Positions 49,201 through 61,374 of a stretch of 64,000 nt of DNA are shown here, in pieces. The notes under the pieces were generated by a model, which ran no database searches, was not told the origin of the DNA, and saw nothing but the letters and a program-made list of their open reading frames with translations. The DNA lies in the NCBI GenBank assembly GCA_900239685.1, contig OENT01000121.1, positions 124,001-188,000 on the forward strand. The letters run 5' to 3'. Source of the stretch: Rotaria macrura. Lineage: Eukaryota; Rotifera; Eurotatoria; Philodinida; Philodinidae. Both the position numbers and the translations under genes were made by a program. Every line of letters begins with the position of its first letter. The stretch's first letter is position 1.

Positions 49201-51240
49201 AAGAAATTTCAAAGACATGCAATCAAATATGACTCAAATTATCCGAATTCAATTGAATGAGTGCCAAGGAGCAGAATAATTGAGAATCTTCAAGATTAGT
49301 TTTAGAAAATTGTTTTACTCGAATCGGAATAAAATATAGAATTATTGTTTAAAAATATCAAGCATTAGTCCTAAGTAATGAATAACTAATTTATTAATAC
49401 TTTCTTTGTTTCCCTTTGATTTATCATTGCCACCAATGGCAGCCTCGTCGAGAATCTTTTCACCTATCTCAAATAATTATCGACAGGTACACTTCGTATC
49501 CTTCAATAGTGTTCTCGTTTTTGACTGATAAAAGCATGAGTTCTTTCATTTCTTAACTTTGTACTCATATATTATGAATCTGGTTTTCAATTACGAGGAA
49601 AGTAGCAGTGTTCGGCGAACTATTAACATTCAATATTCATTATACTGCGATGAAAGACTATGTATCCTTTTTTGTTTCAGTTAACTATTATCCATTTAAA
49701 AAAAAAGAAGACACGGCGCTATCTTTTGAATAATTTTTGACAGGAACATGATCAAAAGGCACGTTTTTCACCATTGGAAAATAGCAGACTCAGGAACACA
49801 TGTTCATTGCGAAAATCAAAATATTTTAAAGAATTTTCTCGTCACAAAACATTGAACTTATAAAACGTAGCCATTTTCCAGGAACAATTCGCAAAATGTG
49901 GTGCCCATTGAAAATAGAATGCCTGGAAGAAGGAACGGGCTCTTCAGCTGAAGTTTTCAGCATATGCTGCGGGCTACTTGACATATTTCAGGGCAAAACT
50001 TCAGCTCGAAATTTTAGAATTCAAATTTTCGAACATCGATTACGAATAGCGGAGATTCAGTTCCGCTTCCTCATGAAAAGGCAGAATAATCTGAAAATCT
50101 CACGACTCATGTAACAGGTGATAGGCTACAAGATGAATAGACTAAAATGATAAATATTCCTACCTAGAGGAAAAGTTATCGATTTTCCAGAAATCTCTAT
50201 GAAACCCCCTAAAAAACTATGTACGTGTCTTTATGATCTGATAGATTGACGATCCTCAGGATGCTCTTTGTAACGGCGAAAATCGCTCCCATCTATCATG
50301 TTCTTATCAATGGTAATTAAAAGGAATACCCAAGTGTCTTCTTTTTTTGAAATCAATAATAGTTCACAACCATCAGGAACATATTCCTAAAAGTGCACTT
50401 GACGTTGTATATTTATCTCTTTCTATCAAAATTTACTCATCAAACAACATAGAATAGTCACTTTTGTCAATTGTTTTCGAATGATCGGCACTATTTGAAT
50501 TTTGATACTTATCATTAACTTCCAATTATTCTTAGTGAATTCGTTGAGTTCAGAGTATCCTACTACCTGTATGTAACAGAAAATTGTTTAGCTAGCTGAC
50601 TTTGAATCATCGCGATGCGTGAATGTATAGAGAGTTAATTCACATATTTTTTTCGCATTCTAATGAAAAAATTAATGAATTGCAAACTTTGCAGTAGAGT
50701 AGTGAGATCTTTAAAATCAAACAGCTCACTTTATTGGTAATCGATATCTCTGCTCATTGAATATTCGTCTTTTTCTAGCAGATAAGAGCTTTGGATAAAC
50801 AGATTCATAATAAAAAGACCACTACAATCTGTATCATAGGATATAAGTTTTATTTTATTAAATAAAAATTCGAACGAGTATAACAGTATTCTTATTCTCA
50901 AATGATTTTCTCTTCTCCTCGCTCTGATTGAGACTATCATGTTGCTATACGTCGAATTGAATACAGTTTCCGTGGACACCAGTGACATCTTTATTGATTT
51001 GAATTCAATCAATAATAGTAAAATTTAAAAACAAATAACGCATAACATATGAAATCCTGATTAAAATGGAGTTCTTTTGAAAGTACAAAAGAATTTATTT
51101 AATTGGAGAATCAATGATTGTTGAGAATGACAGAGTTGATGAAGTAACATGAGAGAAGAATACTAATGAAAAAAGAAAATAAAATAAACAACTCTCGGTT
51201 ATCAAGCAATTGTAATTCGTTTTCATCTGTTTTTTCTTCT
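46261..51240. other. Intergenic stretch, no gene recognised
   Basis: About 5 kb between the 5' ends of carboxypeptidase D (minus) and the zinc-finger gene (plus). The one structured part is 49700-50348, listed separately. Otherwise it is AT-rich with short unsupported open frames. Confidence 0.55.
49700..50348. repeat. Possible 650-bp inverted-repeat island
   Basis: AAAAAAAGAAGACAC at 49700-49714 is the exact reverse complement of 50334-50348. Beyond the shared 15 bases the match becomes weak. The interior is less AT-rich than its flanks, and the octamer CAGGAACA recurs nearby at about 49741, 49790, 49878 and 50372. It could be a degraded DNA transposon, but half of each arm is an A-run, so chance cannot be excluded. 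Confidence 0.3.
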
Positions 51241-51243
51241 TTT

Positions 51244-51245
51244 AG
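51244..51245 (+). promoter_or_regulatory. Splice acceptor 24 bases before the zinc-finger gene ATG
   Basis: A pyrimidine-rich TTTTTTCTTCTTTTAG ends at 51245, with the ATG at 51270. It fits a 5'UTR intron or trans-splice acceptor. Confidence 0.5.
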
Positions 51246-51269
51246 ATTGATTTCGTTCAATGTAGTAAT

Positions 51270-53800
51270 ATGGGAAAACATCGTCATAAAAAATCATTCT
51301 ATGATGTCGACGAAGATGAGCTGCGATCATATCATGTGCATCATCGTCATCGTCAGACCTGTGATAAACAAGATGAAACAAAACAACGTGTACCATCGCT
51401 GTCATCGTTTAACAATAGTAAAATTGATGACGATGAAGTTGCCTTACAATCACCACCAATCAAAAGACAAAGATCAACATCGAATGGTTCGCAATCACCG
51501 TCAAAAATATTATCAAAACTTATTGAAGATCCAGAATTTTTAGCAAATGCTGGCCCAAAAGTAAAAGAATTTGCTGAAACAGCAAGGCAACTACTTGCTA
51601 AACCTGACTTAGATCCAACAACGCAACAAATTATTTGTGCGATGGCTCAGGTTAGCTTTGTCTCACAAAATCTTTCTCAAAAAGATTCTTTACTGTGGTC
51701 AATAACAAGTATCTACTTTGGCTAGTATGAATAGCCATATTTCACATAATGAAAAGAATATGTTGCTTTTGATTTCTCATAATGTTTCAAATAGAAGCGA
51801 TTAATATACTATTTTCTATTCCGCGAGTATATATTGATTGACAAAATTTTCGTCTTCATTTATATTCGTAACCAATTTACTGAATGAACAATATTGACTT
51901 GAATAGTATTAATCTATTTTAGAAAATCACTCAAACACCGGACGATACCGTTTTTTTTTTATAGCCATTAAAATAGACATGTGTCGATAGAATTCTAATG
52001 CATTTCATGTTATTTTGGAACTGAAGTTGGATTGAGAAGAGCAATTGTTTTTTGTTAAGTTTGACAGGAGCTGTACAAGATAGAATTTATAGAAATTTAT
52101 GTAACCGATAGAGTACGATAAATGATAATGTCTTATTTTGTAGGCAGCTGTCAATGTTGGTAAGCGACTAAGTTCATCATCATCAACGCCTGCTGATCAA
52201 TGTGTCGATGAAATCAGTGTTACAAATAGTACAACTTATTCATCATCTGCACTGCTTTCGCCAACACTATCAAATGCGAGTAGTTCATCAGCATCGACTA
52301 CTCCTCAACAACAATGTCATCCTGTGAGTCTATCACATGAAGAAAGTAAAACATGTGCAGAGCCTGAAAGTAGTGAAGATATTCTTATTAAGCAAATGAT
52401 TGAGCGTGCAATGAAATTAACACAACAAGGCGATACTCGTCATGCACAACATTTACTTGGTATTATTCATGAAAAACTATCAAATAAACGAAAACGAGCT
52501 GCAGCTGCTAGTGCTGTCATTGTCAATGGTGATGATCATGAAAAGGCAAACAACTCATCTTCTAATGATTTTCATTCCTTTGCATCATCATCGTTAAATG
52601 AAGATTCACAAAGTAGTCATAATCTTAAAGTATCGCCTAACAAATCTGAACAGTCGGTTAGTCAAAGAAGAAGAAAAGGAAAATAAAATTCTAAATAAAA
52701 TATATATTTTCTTGCACTAGAGTGATTATTACAATACATCTCATTTTTCGTATCCACCTCCACCTCCTCTACCGCCGCCGCTGCCACCACCACCTGTACC
52801 AATGCCACCTATAGAACAAGTTCAAGAACTTTTATCCAATCCATCTGAAGTACAAGATATTCTCAAAAAATTGTTTGGTAATAATGAACATCAAAAAATA
52901 TCTCCACCAGAAGAATATCAAATGCAATCTCATCTAACATCACCATCATCATTTCATCCTCAATCGTCAATGCTTTTAAATCCTAATCTAATGTATTCAT
53001 CATCATCATCTCGATTAAATAATAATAATACTAATAATAATCAATCATTAAGATTACAACCAACAGCATCAGCATTAACAACGTTCGATACTCAGCCTTA
53101 TAATTCTTCATTAGCATTTATGCAAGGTAATCGTCGTAATTTGCCGCCATTACAAACGACAGATCGATGCTTTTCATCATCAAATAATAAAAATAAGCCA
53201 CAACCGAGTCGATCATTTTCGTATTCATCATCGTCTAATAATAATGGAATCATGCCATCACTTGCGAATTCAGCCGCTCCATCACTCACGAATGCGCCAC
53301 CACTCATGAAAGTTAATCCGACATTCTCCTTTCCACCACCGGGCACGCCAATACCTTTGGAACCTTTTCCTTCCCGTTGGTCAAATAATGATGAACAACA
53401 ACGAAATTGTCATCTATTTTGGTGTGCTACATGTGCACTTGGCTTTCCTCATCAAGTTGCTTATCAAGATCATTTACGCAGTCATATTCCAGTGAGAGAT
53501 TGGCTTAATATTCGTTTTCTCTGTTATTGATTAATCTCATGTTTTAGTGCAATGTTCCAGGTTGTTCATATGCAGCATCGGAACAACTCGTTCGAATTCA
53601 TCATATGAATGTAACTATTCTTTTGTTTTTCTAAATTCATCTTCTTCTTCTTTTTTTTCGTTGGCTTTTACTCTCGTTTCTAGATTCATGAGAATAATGG
53701 ACGTAATCGTGTCAATCCTAATAATATGTTACATCATACACGTCCAATTTTTCATCAACAACAACTATTAGAGCCACCATGGCCATTAATGCGCATGTAA
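51270..53800 (+). CDS. Two-finger C2H2 zinc-finger protein (614 aa)
   Basis: Exons: 51270-51650, 52144-52656, 52721-53491, 53548-53610, 53684-53800, all in phase 0. The N-terminus is basic (MGKHRHKKS) and followed by KRQRS, a nuclear-localisation-type patch. Three short predicted helical segments are embedded in Ser/Asn/Gln-rich linker: near residues 85-127, in exon 2 (ILIKQMIERAMK), and after a poly-proline stretch in exon 3 (PIEQVQELLSNPSEVQDILK). Finger 1 is C533-x2-C536-x12-H549-x3-H553. Finger 2 is C556-x4-C561-x12-H574-x3-H578 and is split by an intron just before its last histidine. The spacing is canonical, so both probably bind zinc. I do not recognise the family. Role is likely nucleic-acid binding. 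The intron at 52657-52720 is short, and without splicing it the frame would stop at 52686. Confidence 0.85.
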
Positions 53801-53915
53801 ATTATCGATAAAGAATTACATATGGTAGTTTAAATTCAGGCATCGAATTATTTATGTTAAATCACTTGTTTCTTTTAGATATCATATGAAATCATAGTTG
53901 ATTCTGTTTTGGTAA

Positions 53916-53921
53916 AATAAA
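53916..53921 (+). terminator. Poly(A) signal of the zinc-finger gene
   Basis: AATAAA 116 bases after the stop; another follows at 53944-53949. Confidence 0.5.
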
Positions 53922-53949
53922 AGCATTACAACTTTGAAAGAAAAATAAA

Positions 53950-56900
53950 TTTTCTTTTGAATTTAGCATCTTGTGATAGATATTCTTTCTGTATGGCTTT
54001 CGATGATAAAAATAAAATGGTATGTCGTCATCATTTAATCACGCGTCTCTTTCGTTTTCTTCTATCCGGTTGTTGTGGTTTAACTACTTTTGTTTAAATA
54101 AGGATTTCGTTTGTTTTTCTTTTTTTTTCCTATCCTGTTCAATCGCAGCACCATTGTATTTTAGCGTTATTAGAATGTTTTTTTCTTGTGTTTATGTTCT
54201 TTAGTTTTTCTCATGTTATTTTTTTCTATTGTCAAGTTCTTCATTGATTGTTGGTTTTCCTTTCATTTGTTCACTTGCTCTCTTTCTTGCGCCTAGAAAA
54301 AATGAAAACGTTAAAGCCAAAAAGAAAGAAAATCGTGCTACGTTTAACGTTAATTTGTATTATATTTTGTCTTATTTAATGAGATTTCATTAGTGTGACA
54401 AAAGGATGATGTAGATTGATCATCTGCTTCCTGTCTTTTGTTTATGATGAAATATTTTTCATATTCTTTTTATTCTTAAACAAGAATTGCATCAGGATAA
54501 AATAGGTTTTACCCTTCTTGTCTACTAATAAATCATGTGGACATAGAAGTTACTATTTCCCCTTCACTACGTAGCCATCATCAGTAGATTTTGTGTCGTA
54601 GAGACTTGTCGTCTAGTACAAAACTTTCCGAATATCATAGACTAGCTAGACTGTATCATTATTACTTCATAATTTTGAATAGCCACGCTTCAGCATGATG
54701 GCATGGCCATATACGCTTCAGTTGATGAGTATGTTCTATTCGAATATTCGCAACTATGTTCAACGTAATCAAAAGAATGGGTCACAGAGATTTCCGTTTC
54801 CATTGTCTCAGTATTTCTATTGAAATAATTTTTCATAGTAATATGATAAAGCAAAAATGCCCCACATTGACTGTTTCCGTATTGTAGATGTTCTTGCAAT
54901 TCTTAGCATTCTTGTTACTTTGACAAGGAAATCTCTCTTTTATAGACATTGTCATACAACTCTATGGTGCATAATTTTGTAAAATCTTCATGAGGTCAGA
55001 TCGTGTAGGTTATTCACTGCTATTCTGAGAGTTCTATATAAGGAAATGATATTTGAGAAGGAAATGTGGCTATGGGTGAAGTTCTCATAGGCTACTTTGT
55101 TTCTAGATTTTTATCTCGCCTTTAGTATTTATCTTTCTTAACATTCATGTCCATAGTATTCTTGAAAAGGCATTTTATCATATTCTTTTCACAAAATTTG
55201 CAGATGTAAATATGCATGAAAAAAGATTTAGGAATGAGCATTAGCTCATTTTCTTTTGTTCACGAATAGCTACAATCGCCTATGAAAATGTATCTACTTT
55301 ATATATTTAAAGATTATTTAAAAGGGACTGGTTTCATGATAGTAAATACATTTTCCAATGTTCAAAAGGTAGACCAATATACATAGATATAATATATTGT
55401 AATTGATTAGCACAGCTTAGATTTCGAAGGCTATATAAGATAAAATAAGTATCCTTATTTTCTATGCTAGAATGTGAAATTAATATAGTTTCAGGGAAAG
55501 TAAGCGTTCGAAACAGCGATGTAGATTTAATCTGAATTGCATTAAAAAATAGGAATCCATAGAAGCTTATATAGTTAGATTTCTAAACTCGAAGATTATT
55601 GAAATTGTTTCTTCAATATACTTTTTAAATTAATCTGGAAACAAAATTTTTTTCTTTGATATTTGAGGATTTGACACGAGATAGTACGACCTGGAAGTAC
55701 TCCGTCCTTCGAAATAATAGTCAACATCGAACATAATATTCTAGTCTAGTCACTGTTCTAAGCTAGTATCACGTTACATCTCAATTTTTTGATCTCAGAA
55801 TATTCCAAATTACGGGCTGATTGTCCTGCAAAAATACTTGAAGACATTAGAAATAAGAACTTTTGCATTGCAATGGCTCTTTTCTAATGTTTAGAATTTA
55901 GAAAAACAAATACGAGATTCGACAAATTCTCTCATGTGATTCAGAAAGACCTATTTTGCAAAGAAAGATGAATGATTCTGATATATATATATAACAACCA
56001 TTTGAATATATGCAATAGGAACAGAGGAAATTTATATTTAGTAATACTATATTGACTAATTAGTATTAGTTAATAATCTATAAAAATTGACATGAATTAT
56101 CATGTAATTTAGTTCAAGATTCTTTCCAATGATTACCTATTTAAATATCATGTAATGTTTAAGAAGAAATTATTTTTTTCTCAAAAGTATCCCTAGGTTA
56201 TATTGTCTTTCAGAAATGCATATTTTATCTGAAGAATATGAATGAAATACATTCATCAATTGTTTCCTGTTTTCTTTCTATTTTGAATTGATAATATTTA
56301 TCAATGTCTACCGTTGAAAATGTTTCAAACGATAGATAGTTGTCGTAATTAATTAATACCACCTCACATAATTAGGTGTTTATTGAATGTCTCTATTGAG
56401 AAATTCATTGTCGATTTAAAAAAAAATAGGAGACCTATTTGTCATACAGTAAAAGTAAATTTTATCTATAGTATCTTGCAGTAAAATTGCTAGCTCGTGT
56501 ATGTGTTTTTTTATTCTGATCGTCAACGAAAACATGTGGCATATTCGCATTGCTCACATCTTAGATTCGACTTCATACTTACTGTTTGCCATCAATATAG
56601 AGTATGGCCCTTCAATACAATAATACGACAACAACTTTTCCAGCGATGACACATTTGTTTTTATTAAATACTGACTTTTTTTTTAATGTTTCAAGTTCAT
56701 TGTTGTATCTTATAGTTATTTTTTTATACCCATAAGCGTGTATAAGCGAGAACTTCGAAGAAAAACATAATTCTAAATTAATTTTCTTTTTCGTTTGATT
56801 TAGGTTATAAACACATGGTCAGGAGCAACAACAAATAGTTCATGTTAACAGACAGGTACGTATGATTGTTTTTCAATCGGAAGAACGAACGTGAAGAAAA

Positions 56901-58737
56901 CAGATAGATACTAAGTTCTGATTTTAAATGATGGCATCATACTGAACGAAAATGAAAATCTCTCATCTATTCAATATCCGAATTTAATCAAAATTTAAAA
57001 ACAATTTTAACAAACTAGAATATTTTTCTTTTTTCACATGGTGTGTACCCTAATGATGCCGATTCAAATAATGTGTATCTCCATCGTTCAACGCAATTCA
57101 TCATTCAAATCTTGAATTAATGCCTGAAAAGATAGACATGGAGAAAAATGGATTTATTGAATGATAATCATGTATCGATTTAGTTGAAAAGAAATCTGAT
57201 CAAAAAACATAGAACGATACAATCAACTCAACGAAAGAAGCGGAGCATTTTATAGTATTTGCTTTATTTTCATACACGTTTTACATTTTATAGCAAATCT
57301 TACAACTGCAAGATTAACATCTAGATATTTTATTTTTTTTCGATAAAGCACAAGCGGATGTATCGATGGCGGCACGGTAGTGTATCGTATTATCATTCTT
57401 TTAAAAATGAGAATCTATTAAGATGCATATATTTACCATTTACTGGTGGAACAATAAGTCTGTAATGAACTTTTAGATGAACTTATGTTACTTGAAAAAA
57501 AGTGTAAATGGGACAAGCTTGAAAATAACGTTTTCTCTTTTAGTTTCGACCGAATGACTTGCGAACCTATCACGATAGAATGAAATTGACTAGGGATATC
57601 GTTGACCTCAGTCGAGAATCATTTTTCAAACATGATGAATTTCATTAGTAATATGATGATTTAGGAGACTATAGATAATACAAAAAGATGTTACTCATTT
57701 TCAGCAAAAAGTTTCATCAATTGATCTTTGATAAATTTCGATCTTTACGATTCGTTTCTATGTAACATAGTTCTAACTTATATTAAATAAGTCTTTTGAA
57801 CATGTGCAAATTTCCTTATTTTGAATAAATAAATACTCTATCTCCTACGGGAAAAGAAAGTAAATGATCTGGATAGATGCGTATTATTCAACTTATTTGT
57901 GATGGCTGGAAAAATCCACAATTAATATCATCTAAAGAATATTTTTATAGATAGTTCATAAAGTATCTATTTTCAATCACACACAACAATAGAAAAATAC
58001 AATGAAATGAATACCAAAGTTTATGAATTAAGCATTGATCTAGAAGTTGCTTTTTATTAAAGGTTAACACTGCTCTGCAACATTTGGAAAATAAACTTTA
58101 TGATATGATTTTCTAAATATTTAAAATATTTATTTTTTGCTCGCTATTGCCGTTTCATTCAGATCTAATCTTTTGTTGACTTCTGTAAGGAAACAACACT
58201 GTTGTTACAATTCTGTGTGATTAAAAACTAAAACTTGACTAAGTTGTGACTAATTGTAAAGAGTGGAGTCAATTAATAAATGTGCCAGCCCATTTATGCA
58301 TTACGACGCCAGTTATTGATTCATGATGATGGTGAGAGATAATAATCGCAATAAAAATTAGAGTCATAAACTAAACCCTATCGAGTGAACAACTTCTATA
58401 TGTTATATTGGCACAAGTGTTTGACAGTTCCGGCTGTCGTCGGTCTATTCACAAACTTTTATCTTTAACTTATCATAGGTGATAGTAAAACGTGCATGAA
58501 TACTATGACAATTATCTCGTTATTGAAGTTATTCTAGCAATTACGTTCGGAACACTCTATGGCAGTGTACAGATACTGTCAGGAATTGTGACCTGTTGAA
58601 TGTTATTCCTTTTACTGATATCTTTCCACTTTATTTTGCATGTAGTCTTGTTAAAGATCGTGTTCTATCGTACGCGATATTATTTTCAAATCAATGAAAT
58701 CTTTTTCGTTGTACTTATTTTTAATGCCATCATTTTC
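53950..58737. other. Intergenic stretch, no gene recognised
   Basis: About 4.8 kb between two plus-strand genes. It has pyrimidine-rich sequence near 54020-54300 and AT-rich sequence elsewhere. I saw no open frame with coherent splice sites and no RNA gene. Confidence 0.5.
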
Positions 58738-58739
58738 AG
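58738..58739 (+). promoter_or_regulatory. Splice acceptor 9 bases before the ECHDC3-like ATG
   Basis: CATCATTTTCAG followed by nine bases and the ATG at 58749. It fits a spliced-leader acceptor or a short 5'UTR exon. Confidence 0.5.
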
Positions 58740-58748
58740 ATTTGAAAT

Positions 58749-59744
58749 ATGCTTTTACGTAGAATAGTCGCTTCTAATTATCTATATAAGAATTTTCTAC
58801 AACGACATGCTTCATCAACAGCCAGTCTCGTTAGCATATCGATGGTTGACAATGAACAAATTTGTCGTATTAAACTAAATAATCCACGTCAACGTAATAT
58901 TCTTTCACTTGCAATGATCAATGATTTAATCAAAGCTATTGAAGATAATGAACAACGTTCACGTGTTATTATTCTCACTGCTGGAGATCAAACTGTATTC
59001 AGTTCTGGTCATAGTCTCAAGGAGTTGTCTGAATTGAGTAAAATAAAAGCGTGTAAATCAGTTTTTGATCGATGCACTGAACTTATGCTAAAGTAGATAT
59101 CTGACATTTTCATGTATATAAAATAAAAATAAGAGAAAAATTACTGATTTATATTTTTAATTGAAAGAGTTCGTCAATTATCTATTCCGGTGATAGCTGA
59201 AGTTTTCGGGCTTGCTGCTGCTGCTGGTTGTCAACTTGTAGCAAGCTGTGATATCGTAGTAGCCGGTGAAAAAGCTTCGTTTTCTGTTCCTGGCGTCAAG
59301 CATGGGTAAGTGTTTTGTAACGTTTAAAATACTATTTAGTTCCATGTTATTGTCAATAGATTGTTTTGCATCACACCAGCTGTTGCTGTTCGTCGGTCGA
59401 TTACCAATCCAAAGTTGTCTTCATTGATGTTGTTTACTGGTGAACCCATATCCGCAAAAGAAGCTTATGAACATGGTCTTGTTAGTCGCATTGTTGGTGA
59501 AAATGATCTTGAGCGTGAAACAAATAAGATAGCTCAGCAAATTTGTGCACATAGTCGATCAGTAGTTGCTATTGGTAAAAAATATTTACAAATGACAGAT
59601 GAAAAAGATGGTCTGATTACGGATTATGAAGTAGCCACACGTGGTATGCTTGAAAATTTGAAACTGAAAGATACTCAACATGGACTTGAGTCATTTGTTA
59701 AAAAGACACGTCCAACATGGACTCATAACGATGATAAAATTTAA
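58749..59744 (+). CDS. ECHDC3: Enoyl-CoA hydratase domain-containing protein 3-like, mitochondrial (288 aa)
   Basis: Exons: 58749-59092, 59168-59305, 59360-59744. The first 30 residues ([20 protein letters not shown]...) form a basic, hydroxylated presequence typical of mitochondrial import. The crotonase fold follows: [10 protein letters not shown] near the start, the oxyanion-loop region HSLKEL, the core [16 protein letters not shown] and [16 protein letters not shown], and a C-terminal helix region with [16 protein letters not shown]. The two catalytic glutamates of enoyl-CoA hydratase are replaced by Q137 and G157, as in vertebrate ECHDC3, whose same motifs it shares. Hydratase activity is therefore doubtful; a role in fatty-acid or insulin-linked metabolism is known for the family only in outline. 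Length matches the family. Confidence 0.9.
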
Positions 59745-59824
59745 AATATAATTATTCTGAACATTTTTTAACAGCAGTTCTCAAAGCAATTTTAGTTTCT
59801 AGTTTTGATAAATTATTATAACAT

Positions 59825-59830
59825 AATAAA
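59825..59830 (+). terminator. Poly(A) signal of the ECHDC3-like gene
   Basis: AATAAA about 80 bases after the stop codon. Confidence 0.5.
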
Positions 59831-61374
59831 ACAGAAAGTATTTCATCGTATTTTCTTTTTTAAATTAGCATGTTTATAACGGAATGATTTTTTGTATAGA
59901 ATAACTCATATTTTATCGTCGAAATAGAACGATGTCTTTTGTAGCCTTCAATATTTTCCTCGACACTAGTAACCAAATGTAAATATCCAGAAATCGATAC
60001 GTTTTCATAATCACTAAAATTAGAGCCATCAGCAATAATAGTACTTAGGTCATCTTAAATTTTGATTGTAGATTCAAACTTCAGTAGTCGAACTACGTTG
60101 AGTCTATGTTCTAAATTCAACGAGAAACGTCTGTGGTAGGTACTAGTCGATTGAATCATAGCATTATAAATCTACTTGTGTACGAATATGTTAGTCGAGA
60201 ACAAAACCGAACTGGTCGAATTCTGATCCTTTTCAGAACTACAAAGTTTGTGCTTTAGTTCGTAGCGAAAGTGAAAGAGAGACTACCATCTTTTTCGAAC
60301 TTTATGGAGCGATTAAATCTGTGCAAATGGGAAGTGTATGGTACGAAGTTATCAAGACAATGAAAAACATACCAACATCTATCATTTACTATGAATAGGA
60401 TCTTGTCTATTGTTATAACTTAGAAAGAAATCATGGATTAAAATGTATATGACTTAGTGATTCTATTTTTGGTCATACATGGATATTCAATCGATCTAGG
60501 ACATAAATACAGCACCGATTCTACATGCAAGCCTTTGCAACCTAAGAGAATTTTAGAGCAGGCATATACCGTATGCCAATAATTTAATTAAGTCGACCGA
60601 CAGTACGAATTTCAGACACAGTCAACTTATTGTTTGTCAAGTAGGTTAGTTGCCATGGTAAATTCTTTTCCTCCTATCTTCTACTTCTAGAGGCATGAGT
60701 TACGTTTTCAGTCGGTAATCGATTATCATCACCTGAGTATTATTTTCATGGGAGAAAAATTCGGCATGATCGTGAGAACTTGACGAGTACACATTTGTAA
60801 TCAGCTTTTCAAAATTCAACAGCAGTCGGAAGTTATAAGATATAGGCAAAGCAATAATTAAAAGCTGCTAGTTTCCTTGTATGGTGATTGCTGATTGAAA
60901 TTCAGTTTAACTTCCTTGTCGAAAGTGTATAACTTTGAAATAGCAGATTTGACACATAATGGTATTCTAACATCTCACAGACTCTTATAGTCTGCTGATA
61001 TTCCATCCAGCAAATAACTAGCATTGAATGTCAGTCTATCTGTCGATTTACTCAACTGTTTGAGATTTCTTTAAGGTATTTTATGTTCAATTGTGATTGC
61101 AGTGTACTGATGACATCCGACAGTCATGTTTTGTGACTTCGATATTTCTGCTCATCATAGGATATTATTGACAAGAATATCCTTCTTCTTTTTAAGAAAG
61201 CACTACTAGGTTCGAATCGGCTTTCTTTCCCATGATTCGACCAAGATATAAAAATGAAACAAGAGGTTAATCTGAAAAAATCGAGATCTTACATGATAGA
61301 AAACTAATCATTAGTCATATTGTTCTCAAGGAATATAATAAATTAGATTTGTGTATTTTTAACACTGAATACAA
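59831..61374. other. Intergenic stretch between convergent genes
   Basis: About 1.5 kb between the 3' ends of the ECHDC3-like gene (plus) and the TPR gene (minus). No coding, repeat or RNA feature recognised. Confidence 0.5.

Noticed and set aside
49896..50114. Plus-strand 72-codon frame in the inverted-repeat island
   Set aside because: No recognised domain, no flanking splice or poly(A) signals. Its slightly better composition is explained by the higher GC of the island.
51166..51543. Plus-strand 125-codon frame overlapping the start of the zinc-finger gene
   Set aside because: Out of frame with the spliced gene. The frame from 51270 continues across four introns in phase, which this one does not.
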